A DNA stretch of 64,000 nt from Lysinibacillus louembei (GCF_033880585.1 NZ_CP137624.1:2391501-2455500), one strand, 5' to 3'; positions 9,672 to 17,134 are shown, numbered from the stretch's first letter. The notes: generated from the sequence alone by a model not told the origin. Numbers and translations: made by a program.

Positions 9672-10001
9672 ATGAAACGTAAATTTTCACCTGTACGAAG
9701 TGATAACAAAATAAATTATGAATTTGAGGGGGAACTTGTAAAAGTAACTCATACAACTTTTTCGACAGAAGAAGTTGATGGAATGCCTATAGTAATGGTA
9801 GATACAGAAACAACAGATATCTTCAATTTTATTGATTTTCCAGATGGACAAGCAGTTGTTTCAGAAATCGAAACAACTTTACCTATTAATCCATTCATAT
9901 CTGTAAAAAAAGTAGCTGGTATTTTAGAGCTAGAATTAATCAATTTTATTGGGGCTGATGCTACCAAAGAAGAAAAATATCCTGAGTGGGAGGAGATTTA
10001 A
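9672..10001 (+). CDS. Small phage protein after second fibre, unknown function
   Basis: This is a 109-residue acidic protein. ATG 9672 is chosen because AAGGAGG ends 6 bases before it; ATG 9651 would overlap the fibre gene and has no site. The sequence starts MKRKFSPVRSDNKINYEFEG and looks beta-rich. I do not recognise the family. It lies between a fibre and a coiled-coil gene, so a fibre accessory role is possible. Confidence 0.65.
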   Translation: MKRKFSPVRSDNKINYEFEGELVKVTHTTFSTEEVDGMPIVMVDTETTDIFNFIDFPDGQAVVSEIETTLPINPFISVKKVAGILELELINFIGADATKEEKYPEWEEI

Positions 10002-10199
10002 TTGGGAAAAATTAAATGGAAAACGCAAGTTGAAATTGATGAGGAGAAAAATGCTCCTAAACCTCTAACTCAGGAGGAACGTATTCACGAATTAGAACAA
10101 GAAAATAAACTTTTAAAAGCGCAAAACACTGCATTAGTACAACAAACGGAATTTCATGAAGAGGTTTTGACAGAAATCATTCTGGCACTTAACTCATGA
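10002..10199 (+). CDS. Small coiled-coil phage protein
   Basis: This is a 65-residue protein starting at TTG 10002, right after the previous stop and behind GGGAGGAG. The heptad-like stretch EERIHELEQENKLLKAQNTA predicts a coiled coil. Its C-terminal half resembles the C-terminus of the protein at 7361, which suggests the two fibre cassettes carry related accessory genes. Function unknown. Confidence 0.65.
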   Translation: MGKIKWKTQVEIDEEKNAPKPLTQEERIHELEQENKLLKAQNTALVQQTEFHEEVLTEIILALNS

Positions 10200-10251
10200 T
10201 ATTCTGTTTTTTATTACAGAAAACTTTAATAAATTAAGAGGAGATGATTTT

Positions 10252-10404
10252 ATGATGGCATTGTTATTAGCACAGCGAGTTATTCTTATGAAATTGGAGT
10301 TCGAGGCAGTTCCAACAAGCTTAAAGCCACAGGTATATGAGCATTTAGTTGATAATGGTATTGAATTTTTAGCTGGTAATTATCAGTCACCTACAAAGAA
10401 GTGA
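10252..10404 (+). CDS. Small phage protein of 50 residues, CD1375/XkdX-like position
   Basis: A short frame starts with ATG 10252 (a second ATG follows at 10255) behind AAGAGGAGATGA and ends with TGA at 10402. The product contains LLLAQRVILMKLEFEAVPTS, which resembles tiny proteins found between tail fibres and holins in Firmicute phages. The start could be either Met. Role unknown. Confidence 0.65.
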   Translation: MMALLLAQRVILMKLEFEAVPTSLKPQVYEHLVDNGIEFLAGNYQSPTKK

Positions 10405-10461
10405 TAACTGTTTACAGTAGTATATAATATAATCATCAAATAAAGAAAAGATGTGTTTTTG

Positions 10462-10656
10462 ATGGGGAAGCTCACAAGTCCTTTAATTAATGGTAAATCA
10501 TATGAAGTCTTAATTATCAAAAGAAAATATTCTAATGAGCACACTATTATAGTGAAAGATGGAAGTCAAGTCTTGACCTTAAGAGATATTAGCAATTTAC
10601 CTCAATTGAAGGAGTGGTATGACACTTTACCTGTATTAATCAAATTAATAGAGTAG
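10462..10656 (+). CDS. Hypothetical small phage protein
   Basis: A frame encodes about 64 residues from ATG 10462 (a GTG at 10453 adds three). The ribosome site is weak (AAAGAAAAG). The product has a beta-like pattern (LINGKSYEVLIIKRKYSNE) and ends KLIE. I do not recognise it. The frame is followed by two hairpins, and its codon pattern looks like its neighbours, so I regard it as probably real. Confidence 0.5.
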   Translation: MGKLTSPLINGKSYEVLIIKRKYSNEHTIIVKDGSQVLTLRDISNLPQLKEWYDTLPVLIKLIE

Positions 10657-10697
10657 CATACTTGAATGAATTAATCATCAAGTATCCCCTTATACGT

Positions 10698-10732
10698 AAA
10701 AACTACTGATTAAATTAATCAGCAGTTTTTTA
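10698..10732 (+). terminator. Hairpin with T-run after hypothetical phage gene
   Basis: The stem AAAACTACTGATT pairs imperfectly with AATCAGCAGTTTT around a short loop and runs into TTTTTT. Confidence 0.6.
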
Positions 10733-10763
10733 TCACATCAAAACCCCAATCATTAAAAATATT

Positions 10764-10794
10764 AAAGGACACGTCAAAAGGCGTGTCCTTTTTT
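10764..10794 (+). terminator. Rho-independent terminator before holin
   Basis: The perfect stem AAAGGACACG / CGTGTCCTTT has an 8-base loop and is followed by TTT. It separates the tail genes from the lysis pair. Confidence 0.75.
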
Positions 10795-10817
10795 CAACAT
10801 AAAAAGGAGGTGGTCAA

Positions 10818-11222
10818 ATGGAAAAATATATAGCTGTAGTGAGCGGCACTGTTGGAGCAATTGTATCTTATTTAGTCGGCGGCTTAGGTATGGCTGTTAC
10901 AGTGTTGATTGCACTAATGGCATTAGATTATGTGACGGGGCTTTTGCAGGCGATGACGAATCGTTCGCTCAATTCTCGTGTAGGATTCAATGGCATTATT
11001 CGTAAAATTTATTATTTAATGTTGGTAGCAGCCGTTTATTTAATTGCACTTGTCATACCTGGTATTGAGTATGCAGGCGATGGTGCGGCCATCGCTTTTT
11101 GTGTGCTCGAATTTATCAGTATCACCGAAAATGGCACAAAGATGGGCTTATGGATGCCAAGCTTTATCAAAAATTTATTGGCGATTGTGAAAGATAGAAC
11201 GGGAGAGGGTGATGCAAAATGA
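10818..11222 (+). CDS. Phage holin (holin family 4, TcdE/UtxA-like)
   Basis: This is a 134-residue membrane protein with a strong AAGGAGG site before ATG 10818. Three or four hydrophobic segments are visible at about residues 7-24, 26-42, 67-85 and 90-105. The motif ALMALDYVTGLLQA is diagnostic for the toxin-secretion/phage-lysis holin family, and NSRVGFNGIIRKIYYLM follows. Holins form membrane lesions that release or activate endolysin. The amidase gene overlaps it by 4 bases (ATGA), forming a two-gene lysis cassette. Confidence 0.9.
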   Translation: MEKYIAVVSGTVGAIVSYLVGGLGMAVTVLIALMALDYVTGLLQAMTNRSLNSRVGFNGIIRKIYYLMLVAAVYLIALVIPGIEYAGDGAAIAFCVLEFISITENGTKMGLWMPSFIKNLLAIVKDRTGEGDAK

Positions 11223-11881
11223 GCTACTTGTTTAAGCAAAGCCTATTACCTGCAAGTAAATATGTGATGAAAGCTCCCTTCACGATGGTTGCTGAATATA
11301 TTACAGTGCATAATACTGCCAATGATGCTTCGGCAGCTAACGAGGTAGCTTATCACAATCGCAATGACAATCAAATCAGCTTTCATATTGCTATAGATGA
11401 TAAAGAAGTGATACAGTGCATTCCATTTCATCGTAATGCGTGGCATTGTGGAGATGGTCAAGGTGCAGGAAATCGTAAGTCTATTGGTGTCGAAATTTGC
11501 TACAGCAAAAGTGGCGGAGCACGTTATGAAGCGGCGGAGGAAAATGCTGTACAATATATTGCTTCACTATTGCAGCAATTTGGCTGGGGCGTTGATCGTA
11601 TTAAAAAGCATCAGGATTGGAGTGGCAAATATTGCCCACATCGCATTTTAGAGGAAAAACGCTGGGATAGCTTTAAGGAGCGCATACAAAAAGCATTGGA
11701 TAAGGAGAAAAAAATGGATTTGTTAACACCTAATGGTCGTGCTGAAATTCGCGCATTGCTTAAAAAAGCACGAGAAAAAAATATTATTAATAAAGCGATA
11801 CACACAGACAAAGCAATTGAGCAATATGATGATATTCAATTATTGAGCTATCAAGCAGCTGTTATGAATCGGGTATTTTAA
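11219..11881 (+). CDS. Endolysin, N-acetylmuramoyl-L-alanine amidase (amidase_2 type)
   Basis: The 220-residue product is a zinc amidase of the amidase_2/PGRP fold in residues 20-145. By comparison with PlyL-type enzymes the likely zinc ligands are H31 (ITVHNTA), H131 and C139 (KKHQDWSGKYCPH), with E92 and K137 in catalysis. It cuts the bond between MurNAc and L-alanine in peptidoglycan at the end of infection. Residues 160-220 are a helical, Lys-rich tail with no LysM or SH3 repeats that I can see; it may be a cell-wall-binding segment. It overlaps the holin by 4 bases and is followed by a strong terminator. Confidence 0.92.
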   Translation: MSYLFKQSLLPASKYVMKAPFTMVAEYITVHNTANDASAANEVAYHNRNDNQISFHIAIDDKEVIQCIPFHRNAWHCGDGQGAGNRKSIGVEICYSKSGGARYEAAEENAVQYIASLLQQFGWGVDRIKKHQDWSGKYCPHRILEEKRWDSFKERIQKALDKEKKMDLLTPNGRAEIRALLKKAREKNIINKAIHTDKAIEQYDDIQLLSYQAAVMNRVF

Positions 11882-11887
11882 AAATAT

Positions 11888-11938
11888 AAAGTGTCTGAAA
11901 AGTGGTTTAGCATACCACTTTTCAGGCACTTTTTTTGT
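11888..11938 (+). terminator. Strong terminator at the right end of the phage region
   Basis: An 18-bp stem (AAAGTGTCTGAAAAGTGG with CCACTTTTCAGGCACTTT, one wobble pair) has a 9-base loop and seven Ts. It closes the lysis cassette and marks the last clear phage gene. Confidence 0.9.
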
Positions 11939-12017
11939 TTTATAAAAAAGGCTGAAAACATTAGCTTTAACAAATATTACATATTGCAAAAATGGAATAA
12001 ATGTTCTATTATAAATA

Positions 12018-12031
12018 CAAACAAACGTTCT
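12018..12031 (+). promoter_or_regulatory. LexA (SOS) box-like operator
   Basis: CAAACAAACGTTCT matches the Bacillus LexA consensus CGAACRNRYGTTYG at 12 of 14 places and overlaps the region just after an AT-rich promoter-like stretch (CTATTATAAATA). It lies about 20 bases before the ATG at 12052. The match is by eye and not scored. Confidence 0.45.
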
Positions 12032-12051
12032 TATTGGGGGAGTGAAATGAA

Positions 12052-12276
12052 ATGCGTAATCAGCTTATAAAAGCGCTGCAGCATCAGTTATTATTGGATA
12101 TTATCTATATAGCGAAGGATGGAAAAATGTCGAAACGACGTGTGAAATTGATTAAAATAGCTAGTGAGACGGTGCAGGCATATTGCTTTACGAAACAGGC
12201 GAAGCGCACTTTTATCATTGAAAACATACTGGCCATTGCTCCAAGCAAACAAAAAGGACATCAAAATATCGTATAG
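12052..12276 (+). CDS. Small WYL-like domain protein
   Basis: This is a 74-residue protein with a good GGGGGAG ribosome site 10 bases upstream. Its pattern, a beta strand (LDIIYIAKDGKMSKRRVKL), a second strand (ETVQAYCFTKQ) and RTFIIENILAIAP, is like the WYL/YolD-type SH3-like beta barrel that binds nucleic acids or nucleotides. In Firmicutes YolD-like proteins accompany SOS polymerases, but no such gene is adjacent here. A LexA-like box upstream suggests DNA-damage control. It sits between the prophage terminator and rpsD, and could be host or prophage cargo. Confidence 0.6.
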   Translation: MRNQLIKALQHQLLLDIIYIAKDGKMSKRRVKLIKIASETVQAYCFTKQAKRTFIIENILAIAPSKQKGHQNIV

Positions 12277-12406
12277 CAGTCTAAGTCTTTCTAGAAAGAG
12301 AATCGAGGGCACAAAATCCCTTTACGGTTACACCATAGATGGAAAACCCATATACGGATTTTCCATAAACGAAAAAGCCGCAACTACTAAGTACTTATAT
12401 AACTAA
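12277..12406 (+). other. Orphan coding-like patch, possible gene remnant
   Basis: In one frame this stretch reads without stops to TAA at 12404 and gives a protein-like string (SLYGYTIDGKPIYGFSINEK). No start codon with a ribosome site is present, and its codons are more C-rich than the neighbours. It may be the 3' end of a lost gene, for instance left by prophage integration. The rest of the gap, 12407-12520, is AT-rich with nothing I can assign. Confidence 0.25.
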
Positions 12407-12520
12407 TTACTTACTATATAAAATACTAATTTAAAATAATGATGATGTCCCTTTTCTTATTGTTACTTGCTATTTAAAGTGTAAGGGAATCAAGAGAGGC
12501 TGTTTGGGTGGCGATCATTT

Positions 12521-12566
12521 CATAAAAAAACCGCCAAATGCTTGATATACAAGCATTGGCGGTTTG
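12521..12566 (-). terminator. rpsD terminator
   Basis: Read on the minus strand, a stem of about 16 bp (AAACCGCCAATGCTTG with CAAGCATTTGGCGGTTT, one bulged base) has a short loop and ends in TTTTTTT. It starts 13 bases after the rpsD stop. Confidence 0.9.
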
Positions 12567-12578
12567 AAATTCGGAAAA

Positions 12579-13181
12579 TTAACGAGAATAGAACTCTACG
12601 ATTAATTGTTCGTTGATTTCAGCTGATAATTCAGAGCGCTCTGGGAAGCGTACGAATGTACCTACTTTGCTATCTGCGTCAAATGAAAGGTATTCTGGTA
12701 CGAAGTTGTTTACTTCGATTGCTTCATTAACAACAGATAAGTTTTGTGAACGTTCACGTAAAGAAATAGTTTGACCTGGTTTTACGCTGTATGATGGGAT
12801 ATCAACGCGTTTGCCATCAACTGAAACGTGACCGTGGTTTACTAATTGGCGAGCAGCACGACGAGTGCGAGCTAAACCTAAACGGTAAACTAGGTTGTCA
12901 AGGCGAGTTTCAAGAAGGATCATGAAGTTTTCACCGTGTAGACCTTGTAATTTACCAGCTTTGTTGTAAGTGTTTTTGAATTGACGTTCAGTCATACCAT
13001 ACATATGGCGTAATTTTTGTTTTTCTTGTAATTGTAAACCATACTCAGATAATTTTTTGCGTTGGTTTGGGCCGTGTTGACCTGGTGCGTATGGGCGTTT
13101 TTCGATTTCTTTACCTGTGCCGCTTAGAGAAATACCAAGACGACGAGAAAGTTTCCAAGATGGACCTGTATAACGAGACAT
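12579..13181 (-). CDS. rpsD: 30S ribosomal protein S4
   Basis: The 200-residue product is full length for S4. It begins [20 protein letters not shown] and has the N-terminal lobe and a central S4 RNA-binding domain (residues about 90-155, [20 protein letters not shown]). S4 is a primary 16S rRNA binder that nucleates the 5' domain of the small subunit. ATG 13181 is preceded by AAAGGAGGAG. The frame stays open 41 codons further upstream, but that is the leader. In Bacillus rpsD is a single gene repressed by S4 binding to its own leader, and the long leader here fits that. Confidence 0.98.
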   Translation of the reverse strand: MSRYTGPSWKLSRRLGISLSGTGKEIEKRPYAPGQHGPNQRKKLSEYGLQLQEKQKLRHMYGMTERQFKNTYNKAGKLQGLHGENFMILLETRLDNLVYRLGLARTRRAARQLVNHGHVSVDGKRVDIPSYSVKPGQTISLRERSQNLSVVNEAIEVNNFVPEYLSFDADSKVGTFVRFPERSELSAEINEQLIVEFYSR

Positions 13182-13371
13182 AATTGTGTCTCCTCCTTTA
13201 AATTTGGTTTTTTGTTGTAAAACAAAACCAGTTGTCTCCGAACTTATTTTGCATTTTATTATTTCATATCTTCGCCCTTGCAGCCATAGGGTTACACAAT
13301 ACACCGTTCACAGTTTTGTGAAGGAATAAAATACAGAAAAAAGCTACACAACTGCTGCATTTATTTTACAC
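13182..13371 (-). promoter_or_regulatory. Long rpsD leader, probable S4 autoregulatory RNA
   Basis: The distance from the predicted start of transcription (about 13371) to the rpsD ATG is about 190 bases, without a convincing gene. It contains several hairpin-capable stretches, among them GGTTTTG...CAAAACC near 13205-13235 and the GC-rich core GGCTGCAAGGGCGAAG. A leader of this length and place is known to bind S4 in Bacillus subtilis. The structure has not been folded here. Confidence 0.5.
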
Positions 13372-13378
13372 TCTGACA

Positions 13379-13407
13379 ATTCTATCTTGTTTTAGCTTGT
13401 TAGTCAA
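13379..13407 (-). promoter_or_regulatory. Sigma-A promoter of rpsD
   Basis: On the minus strand TTGACT (13407-13402) and TAGAAT (13384-13379) are 17 bases apart. The remaining stretch 13408-13610 between the divergent genes is AT-rich with no other element I can assign. Confidence 0.7.
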
Positions 13408-13621
13408 GAGAAAATAGTTGTCATGATAAATATGAATACGGCATAAACTATATGGGTAGTTCAAATCGTATCTAACCTTTAATTATGTTATATTGGAAAT
13501 TTTAAATATAAAAACGAATAAATAAGTATTTTTATATATTTTTTTATGTTACATTGAATTTAGTGTAGTTTTTATGAAAAAAATGTGAATATTTTCATAG
13601 TTAAATAGGCTAAAAGTAAGG

Positions 13622-13627
13622 TATAAT
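13622..13627 (+). promoter_or_regulatory. -10 element upstream of dgcP
   Basis: A perfect TATAAT lies 54 bases before the dgcP ATG. The -35 region is weak (TAGTTA), so an activator or weak expression is possible. Confidence 0.5.
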
Positions 13628-13680
13628 GAAAAGCATGTGCAATATAATCCTTTTGACAGTAAAGGAGAAAAGGTGATTTC

Positions 13681-15561
13681 ATGATTTTTGACCATCAACA
13701 AAAACTTATTGAAATTAAATCTGATTTAATGGACTTCCATATTAACTCTAACAATGAGCTTGATGATTTGAATGAATTTGTTCTTTTAATAAGCAAATTA
13801 TTAGAAAGACATTTTCTTATAACAAACTGTATATTTTTCAAGTGGACAGACGATTTATTTAAGCCGGTGAACCATAGTGATCGGAATATGAACTTATATA
13901 ATATATCCTCGATTGCCCTTGAGTCTTATTTTAAACAACAGTCACTCATACCGATTCCTCCAGCTTTGAAAAAAGAAAAAGGCTTGGAACAGATGACGCA
14001 TATGCTGTTGTTGAAAATAGAAGATCAAGACCCAAGCGGTGTATTTGTTTTTAAGGAATCATTGCCATGTCCGTTTTTCGATAATTTAGAATTCATGGAA
14101 AAAATTGTTCTTTTGCTTTCGGAAGTTGTACAGACAAAAATGAAAAATATAAATATGCGACAAAATGAAATTCAGTATCGCAAACTATACGATATCGCTA
14201 ATCTTTTCCACTCAACGATGGATGTGGATACGATTTTACAAAATGTGCTCGCGATTATTAAAGATAATTTCCCGAATTTAAAAATAGAATTAATCTTGTC
14301 CAACAACCAAGATCAAAAAACAAAAGTAAACATAAAACAATTTGATTATTTATCTGAACGAGCAACAACAATTGAAGCCTTTTTATCTGGGGAAATGACA
14401 GCTGAGCATATTCCAGAATTCAATTGCTATTTGTTGAATGCACCAATTAAAGGGCAGCAGGCAACCTATGGAATTTTACAAGTAACTGTGCAAAGTGACT
14501 ACACGATTACTGTATCGCAAAGAGAGTTCATTCAAGTATTAGCTCAAGCATCAGGGAATGCATTAGAAAATGCTAAATTATATCATCAATCCTCCCGCTT
14601 AATAAGTGATTTGCAATTGATTAATGAAACATCGCATCGCTTAAATATGCGCCTTGATATTGATGAGATGCTGTTGTTTTTACAAAAACAGTTAATGAAA
14701 TCCTTTCATCCAATGGAGCTCTGCTTCATATTTAAAGAGGATGAGCAGTTTGAAATGACATCTGCATGTACAGGTTTATTTAAAACAGCGCAAGGTGATA
14801 TGTATATTCAACATGTAGAAAAGCATTTTTCACATTCACAGGACCCTTTATTTATCGCAGACTTTAGACGAATTATAGAGGATGAACATATAGAATTCAG
14901 ATCCATTATGGCGATTCCGATGATTGTGGAGGAGCGAATTAATGGTTTTAGTATTGTTATGCATAGCGAGCCTTATTTCTTCTCATTTGATAGCTTTAAG
15001 CTAATGCAATCGCTTATTCATCATTCCTCTTTAGCAATTGCCAATTCGAAATTGCGTCATCAATTACAGGAAATGGTTGATAAAGATCATTTGACAGGCT
15101 TGTACGCAAGAAGCTATTTAGATCATTTTGTAGAAAAATCATTGCATGAAGATGATGCTGGGATGTTTTTATTAATTGATATTGATAATTTTAAGCATAT
15201 TAACGACACATTTGGCCATCAAATGGGCGATACTATTTTAAAGCAAATTGGTATGCAATTGCAGCGTATCGTAAGCAAACAAGGTATTTGTGCGCGCTGG
15301 GGCGGAGAGGAAATGTCTGTCTACATCCCGAATGTCTCGGATAAAGAAGCATTCATGGTAGCCAAAACATTAGTGGACAGCATCCCGAAAGTAACGGAGC
15401 CAAGCGTAACGATTTCTGCCGGTTTAATTACATGGGATAAAGAGGAGAGACCGGAATTCCAAGCGTTATTTTTACATGCGGATACAGCGCTCTATAATGC
15501 GAAGAATAATGGGAAAAATCAAGTGTGCATCTTCCATCATTCGATGCAATTACAGCATTAA
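13681..15561 (+). CDS. dgcP: Diguanylate cyclase with GAF sensor domains
   Basis: The 626-residue protein makes cyclic di-GMP from two GTP. It has no membrane segment or signal peptide. The N-terminal 150 residues and the regions of about 160-300 and 315-460 look like GAF domains. Residues about 465-620 are a GGDEF domain with metal-binding D500 and D502 (LLIDIDNFKHINDTFGH) and the active-site loop G541-G-E-E-M545. The usual fifth residue F is M here. No RxxD inhibitory site is seen before the loop. Gene order rpsD-dgcP-ytsP-hisJ-ezrA matches B. subtilis ytrP/dgcP. AAAGGAG and AGGTGA precede ATG 13681. Confidence 0.88.
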   Translation: MIFDHQQKLIEIKSDLMDFHINSNNELDDLNEFVLLISKLLERHFLITNCIFFKWTDDLFKPVNHSDRNMNLYNISSIALESYFKQQSLIPIPPALKKEKGLEQMTHMLLLKIEDQDPSGVFVFKESLPCPFFDNLEFMEKIVLLLSEVVQTKMKNINMRQNEIQYRKLYDIANLFHSTMDVDTILQNVLAIIKDNFPNLKIELILSNNQDQKTKVNIKQFDYLSERATTIEAFLSGEMTAEHIPEFNCYLLNAPIKGQQATYGILQVTVQSDYTITVSQREFIQVLAQASGNALENAKLYHQSSRLISDLQLINETSHRLNMRLDIDEMLLFLQKQLMKSFHPMELCFIFKEDEQFEMTSACTGLFKTAQGDMYIQHVEKHFSHSQDPLFIADFRRIIEDEHIEFRSIMAIPMIVEERINGFSIVMHSEPYFFSFDSFKLMQSLIHHSSLAIANSKLRHQLQEMVDKDHLTGLYARSYLDHFVEKSLHEDDAGMFLLIDIDNFKHINDTFGHQMGDTILKQIGMQLQRIVSKQGICARWGGEEMSVYIPNVSDKEAFMVAKTLVDSIPKVTEPSVTISAGLITWDKEERPEFQALFLHADTALYNAKNNGKNQVCIFHHSMQLQH

Positions 15562-15603
15562 AAAGCTGCCTGAAAGGATAGTTCTTTTCAGGCAGCTTTT
15601 CAT
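15560..15603 (+). terminator. dgcP terminator
   Basis: A 15-bp stem AAAAGCTGCCTGAAA / TTTCAGGCAGCTTTT starts within the stop codon; the 3' arm ends in TTTT. Confidence 0.85.
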
Positions 15604-15737
15604 TATCAATTACGCCCTGACATCCAGGGGCTTTATTATGATTCAGTGGGTGTTTGGACACCCATTAAATGAAAGAGAATTTAAGTATTCATCGCACCAC
15701 CTATAGAGGGGGGCGTTTTCTACTGAATCATGATAAA
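15604..15737. repeat. Dispersed structured intergenic repeat, short copy C
   Basis: The copy starts ATCAATTACGCC like copy A (34456) and then continues with the right-hand part seen in copy B (CTTTAT, TGATTCAGTGGGTGT hairpin) and the right end of copy A (TTTTCTACTGAATCAT). The middle of the element is missing. Its last bases overlap the end of ytsP (stop at 15728). Confidence 0.7.
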
Positions 15738-16210
15738 TGCTTTAACAATGTTTGAACAAATAATGTTAAACCTTGCTCGTCCTCTGCAGAAAAGCGATTT
15801 TTTATAGGACTATCAATATCTAATACCCCAATCACTTCATCCTCTTTTAACAATGGGATGACAATTTCTGAATTGGAAGCGGCATCGCATGCGATATGTC
15901 CTGGAAATGCGTGCACATCTTCCACAACGAAAGTTTTCTTCTGTTCCACAGCAGAACCGCATACACCACGGCCAACTGGGATGCGTACACAAGCAGGTAG
16001 CCCTTGGAATGGTCCAAGTACAAGCTCGCCATCCTTCATTAAATAAAAGCCTACCCAGTTAATTTCCTGTAAAAATTGATTTAGTAACGCGGAAGCATTG
16101 CTTAAATTCGCAATTACATCCTTTTCTCCTGTAAGAAGTGCGTCAAGCTGTTTTGAAAGCATGGCATATTGGCTTTCAAGCGTGCCTTCATATTGTGTTT
16201 GAGCAAACAT
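15728..16210 (-). CDS. ytsP: Free methionine-(R)-sulfoxide reductase (GAF type)
   Basis: This 160-residue cytosolic GAF-domain enzyme reduces free methionine-R-sulfoxide with thioredoxin. The three cysteines that define fRMsr are present: C74 (GLPACVRIP), C84 (GRGVCGSA) and C108 (GHIACDAAS). ATG 16210 is chosen because a GGAGGTAAAA site precedes it; the in-frame extension to 16312 overlaps hisJ and is rejected. It lies 22 bases after hisJ in the same direction, so both are likely co-transcribed. The pairing ytsP-hisJ is conserved in Bacillus. Confidence 0.9.
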   Translation of the reverse strand: MFAQTQYEGTLESQYAMLSKQLDALLTGEKDVIANLSNASALLNQFLQEINWVGFYLMKDGELVLGPFQGLPACVRIPVGRGVCGSAVEQKKTFVVEDVHAFPGHIACDAASNSEIVIPLLKEDEVIGVLDIDSPIKNRFSAEDEQGLTLFVQTLLKHLS

Positions 16211-16232
16211 ATTTTTACCTCCAGTTAATACT

Positions 16233-17024
16233 TTATGAAAATAATAAATCATAGTGCTGGTGCAAATCTTGCACAGTGTGTGCATCTGAGCCGAAAGTAT
16301 AGCGAAGCCCAATTGAATGTGCGTACTCCAGCGTGGCTAGCGGCGGATAAGGCTCTAAGCAAAGCGGTTTGCTTAAACCTGCACTGTTAAAATCCATTTC
16401 ATAGCCTGCGCTTTGCATATGTAGCATTAATTTCTTAATTTGTGCTATATCATCAATTTGTTCACCGTGTGCATGCTGAAATTTGTGAATCAATGTCGGA
16501 TGTCCGATTCGCTTCGGCTTATATTTACCTAAATCGCTATCAATTGATTGGTGAACTGTTTCATAATATAATTGATACAGTCGTTGCACAGAGCCTAATT
16601 GTTCGGCGTATTGTAAATATACTTCTTTCGAAAAATCAATACAAGTATAACGGTTTTGCCATTTTAAAAAATGGACAGAAAGAATCGAATCATCAAGCAA
16701 TGGACCATATTCATTGAGAAATTGACGCGTTTCATGCTCAAAACCAGCAATAAAATCGACTTCAAGTCCAATATTAATACGGATTTGTGAAGAATAGTAT
16801 TTTTTTATCTGTTGCAATTGTGTAAAATAGGATGGGAGCAATGCTAAATCCATCCCACCATCCTTATCAGGTGTAGGTTCATCAAATGATGGCGGCAGCG
16901 GTGCGTGCTCCGTAAAAGTAATTTCGGAAAAATGACAGGCAATTGCTTTTTCAACATAATGTTCTAATGCATCTTTTGAGCCGTGTGGACAAAAGGGTGT
17001 GTGAATGTGACCATCTTTTTTCAT
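16233..17024 (-). CDS. hisJ: Histidinol-phosphatase (PHP family)
   Basis: This 263-residue PHP-family phosphatase performs the penultimate step of histidine synthesis, from L-histidinol phosphate to L-histidinol. Metal-binding motifs are H6 and H8 (DGHIHTPFCPHG), EHAP near residue 40, the ILSVHFL stretch near 117, GHPTLI near 177, and SDAH near the C-terminus. Length is typical of the family. ATG 17024 follows AAAGGAG. The gene is first in the hisJ-ytsP unit and divergent from ezrA. Confidence 0.9.
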   Translation of the reverse strand: MKKDGHIHTPFCPHGSKDALEHYVEKAIACHFSEITFTEHAPLPPSFDEPTPDKDGGMDLALLPSYFTQLQQIKKYYSSQIRINIGLEVDFIAGFEHETRQFLNEYGPLLDDSILSVHFLKWQNRYTCIDFSKEVYLQYAEQLGSVQRLYQLYYETVHQSIDSDLGKYKPKRIGHPTLIHKFQHAHGEQIDDIAQIKKLMLHMQSAGYEMDFNSAGLSKPLCLEPYPPLATLEYAHSIGLRYTFGSDAHTVQDLHQHYDLLFS

Positions 17025-17049
17025 AAAAAGACAACTCCTTTCATTTACT

Positions 17050-17078
17050 TTGATAAAAACTAAAACAAATCATATAAA
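17050..17078 (+). promoter_or_regulatory. Sigma-A promoter of ezrA
   Basis: TTGATA (17050-17055) and TATAAA (17073-17078) are spaced 17 bases, 57 bases before the GTG start. Confidence 0.7.
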
Positions 17079-17134
17079 ACATGGTATTATTATAAATAAC
17101 TAGCCATTAGCAATTTTGGAACAGGGGGCTTACA

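Noticed and set aside
12164-12276. Frame overlapping the WYL-like gene that runs into the orphan patch
   Set aside because: The first part is a shadow of the gene at 12052 with an Arg-rich, unlikely protein; only the part after 12276 looks coding-like.
13182-13304. In-frame 41-codon extension upstream of rpsD
   Set aside because: S4 proteins start MSRYTGP; the AAAGGAGGAG site stands right before ATG 13181, and the extension covers the leader RNA region.
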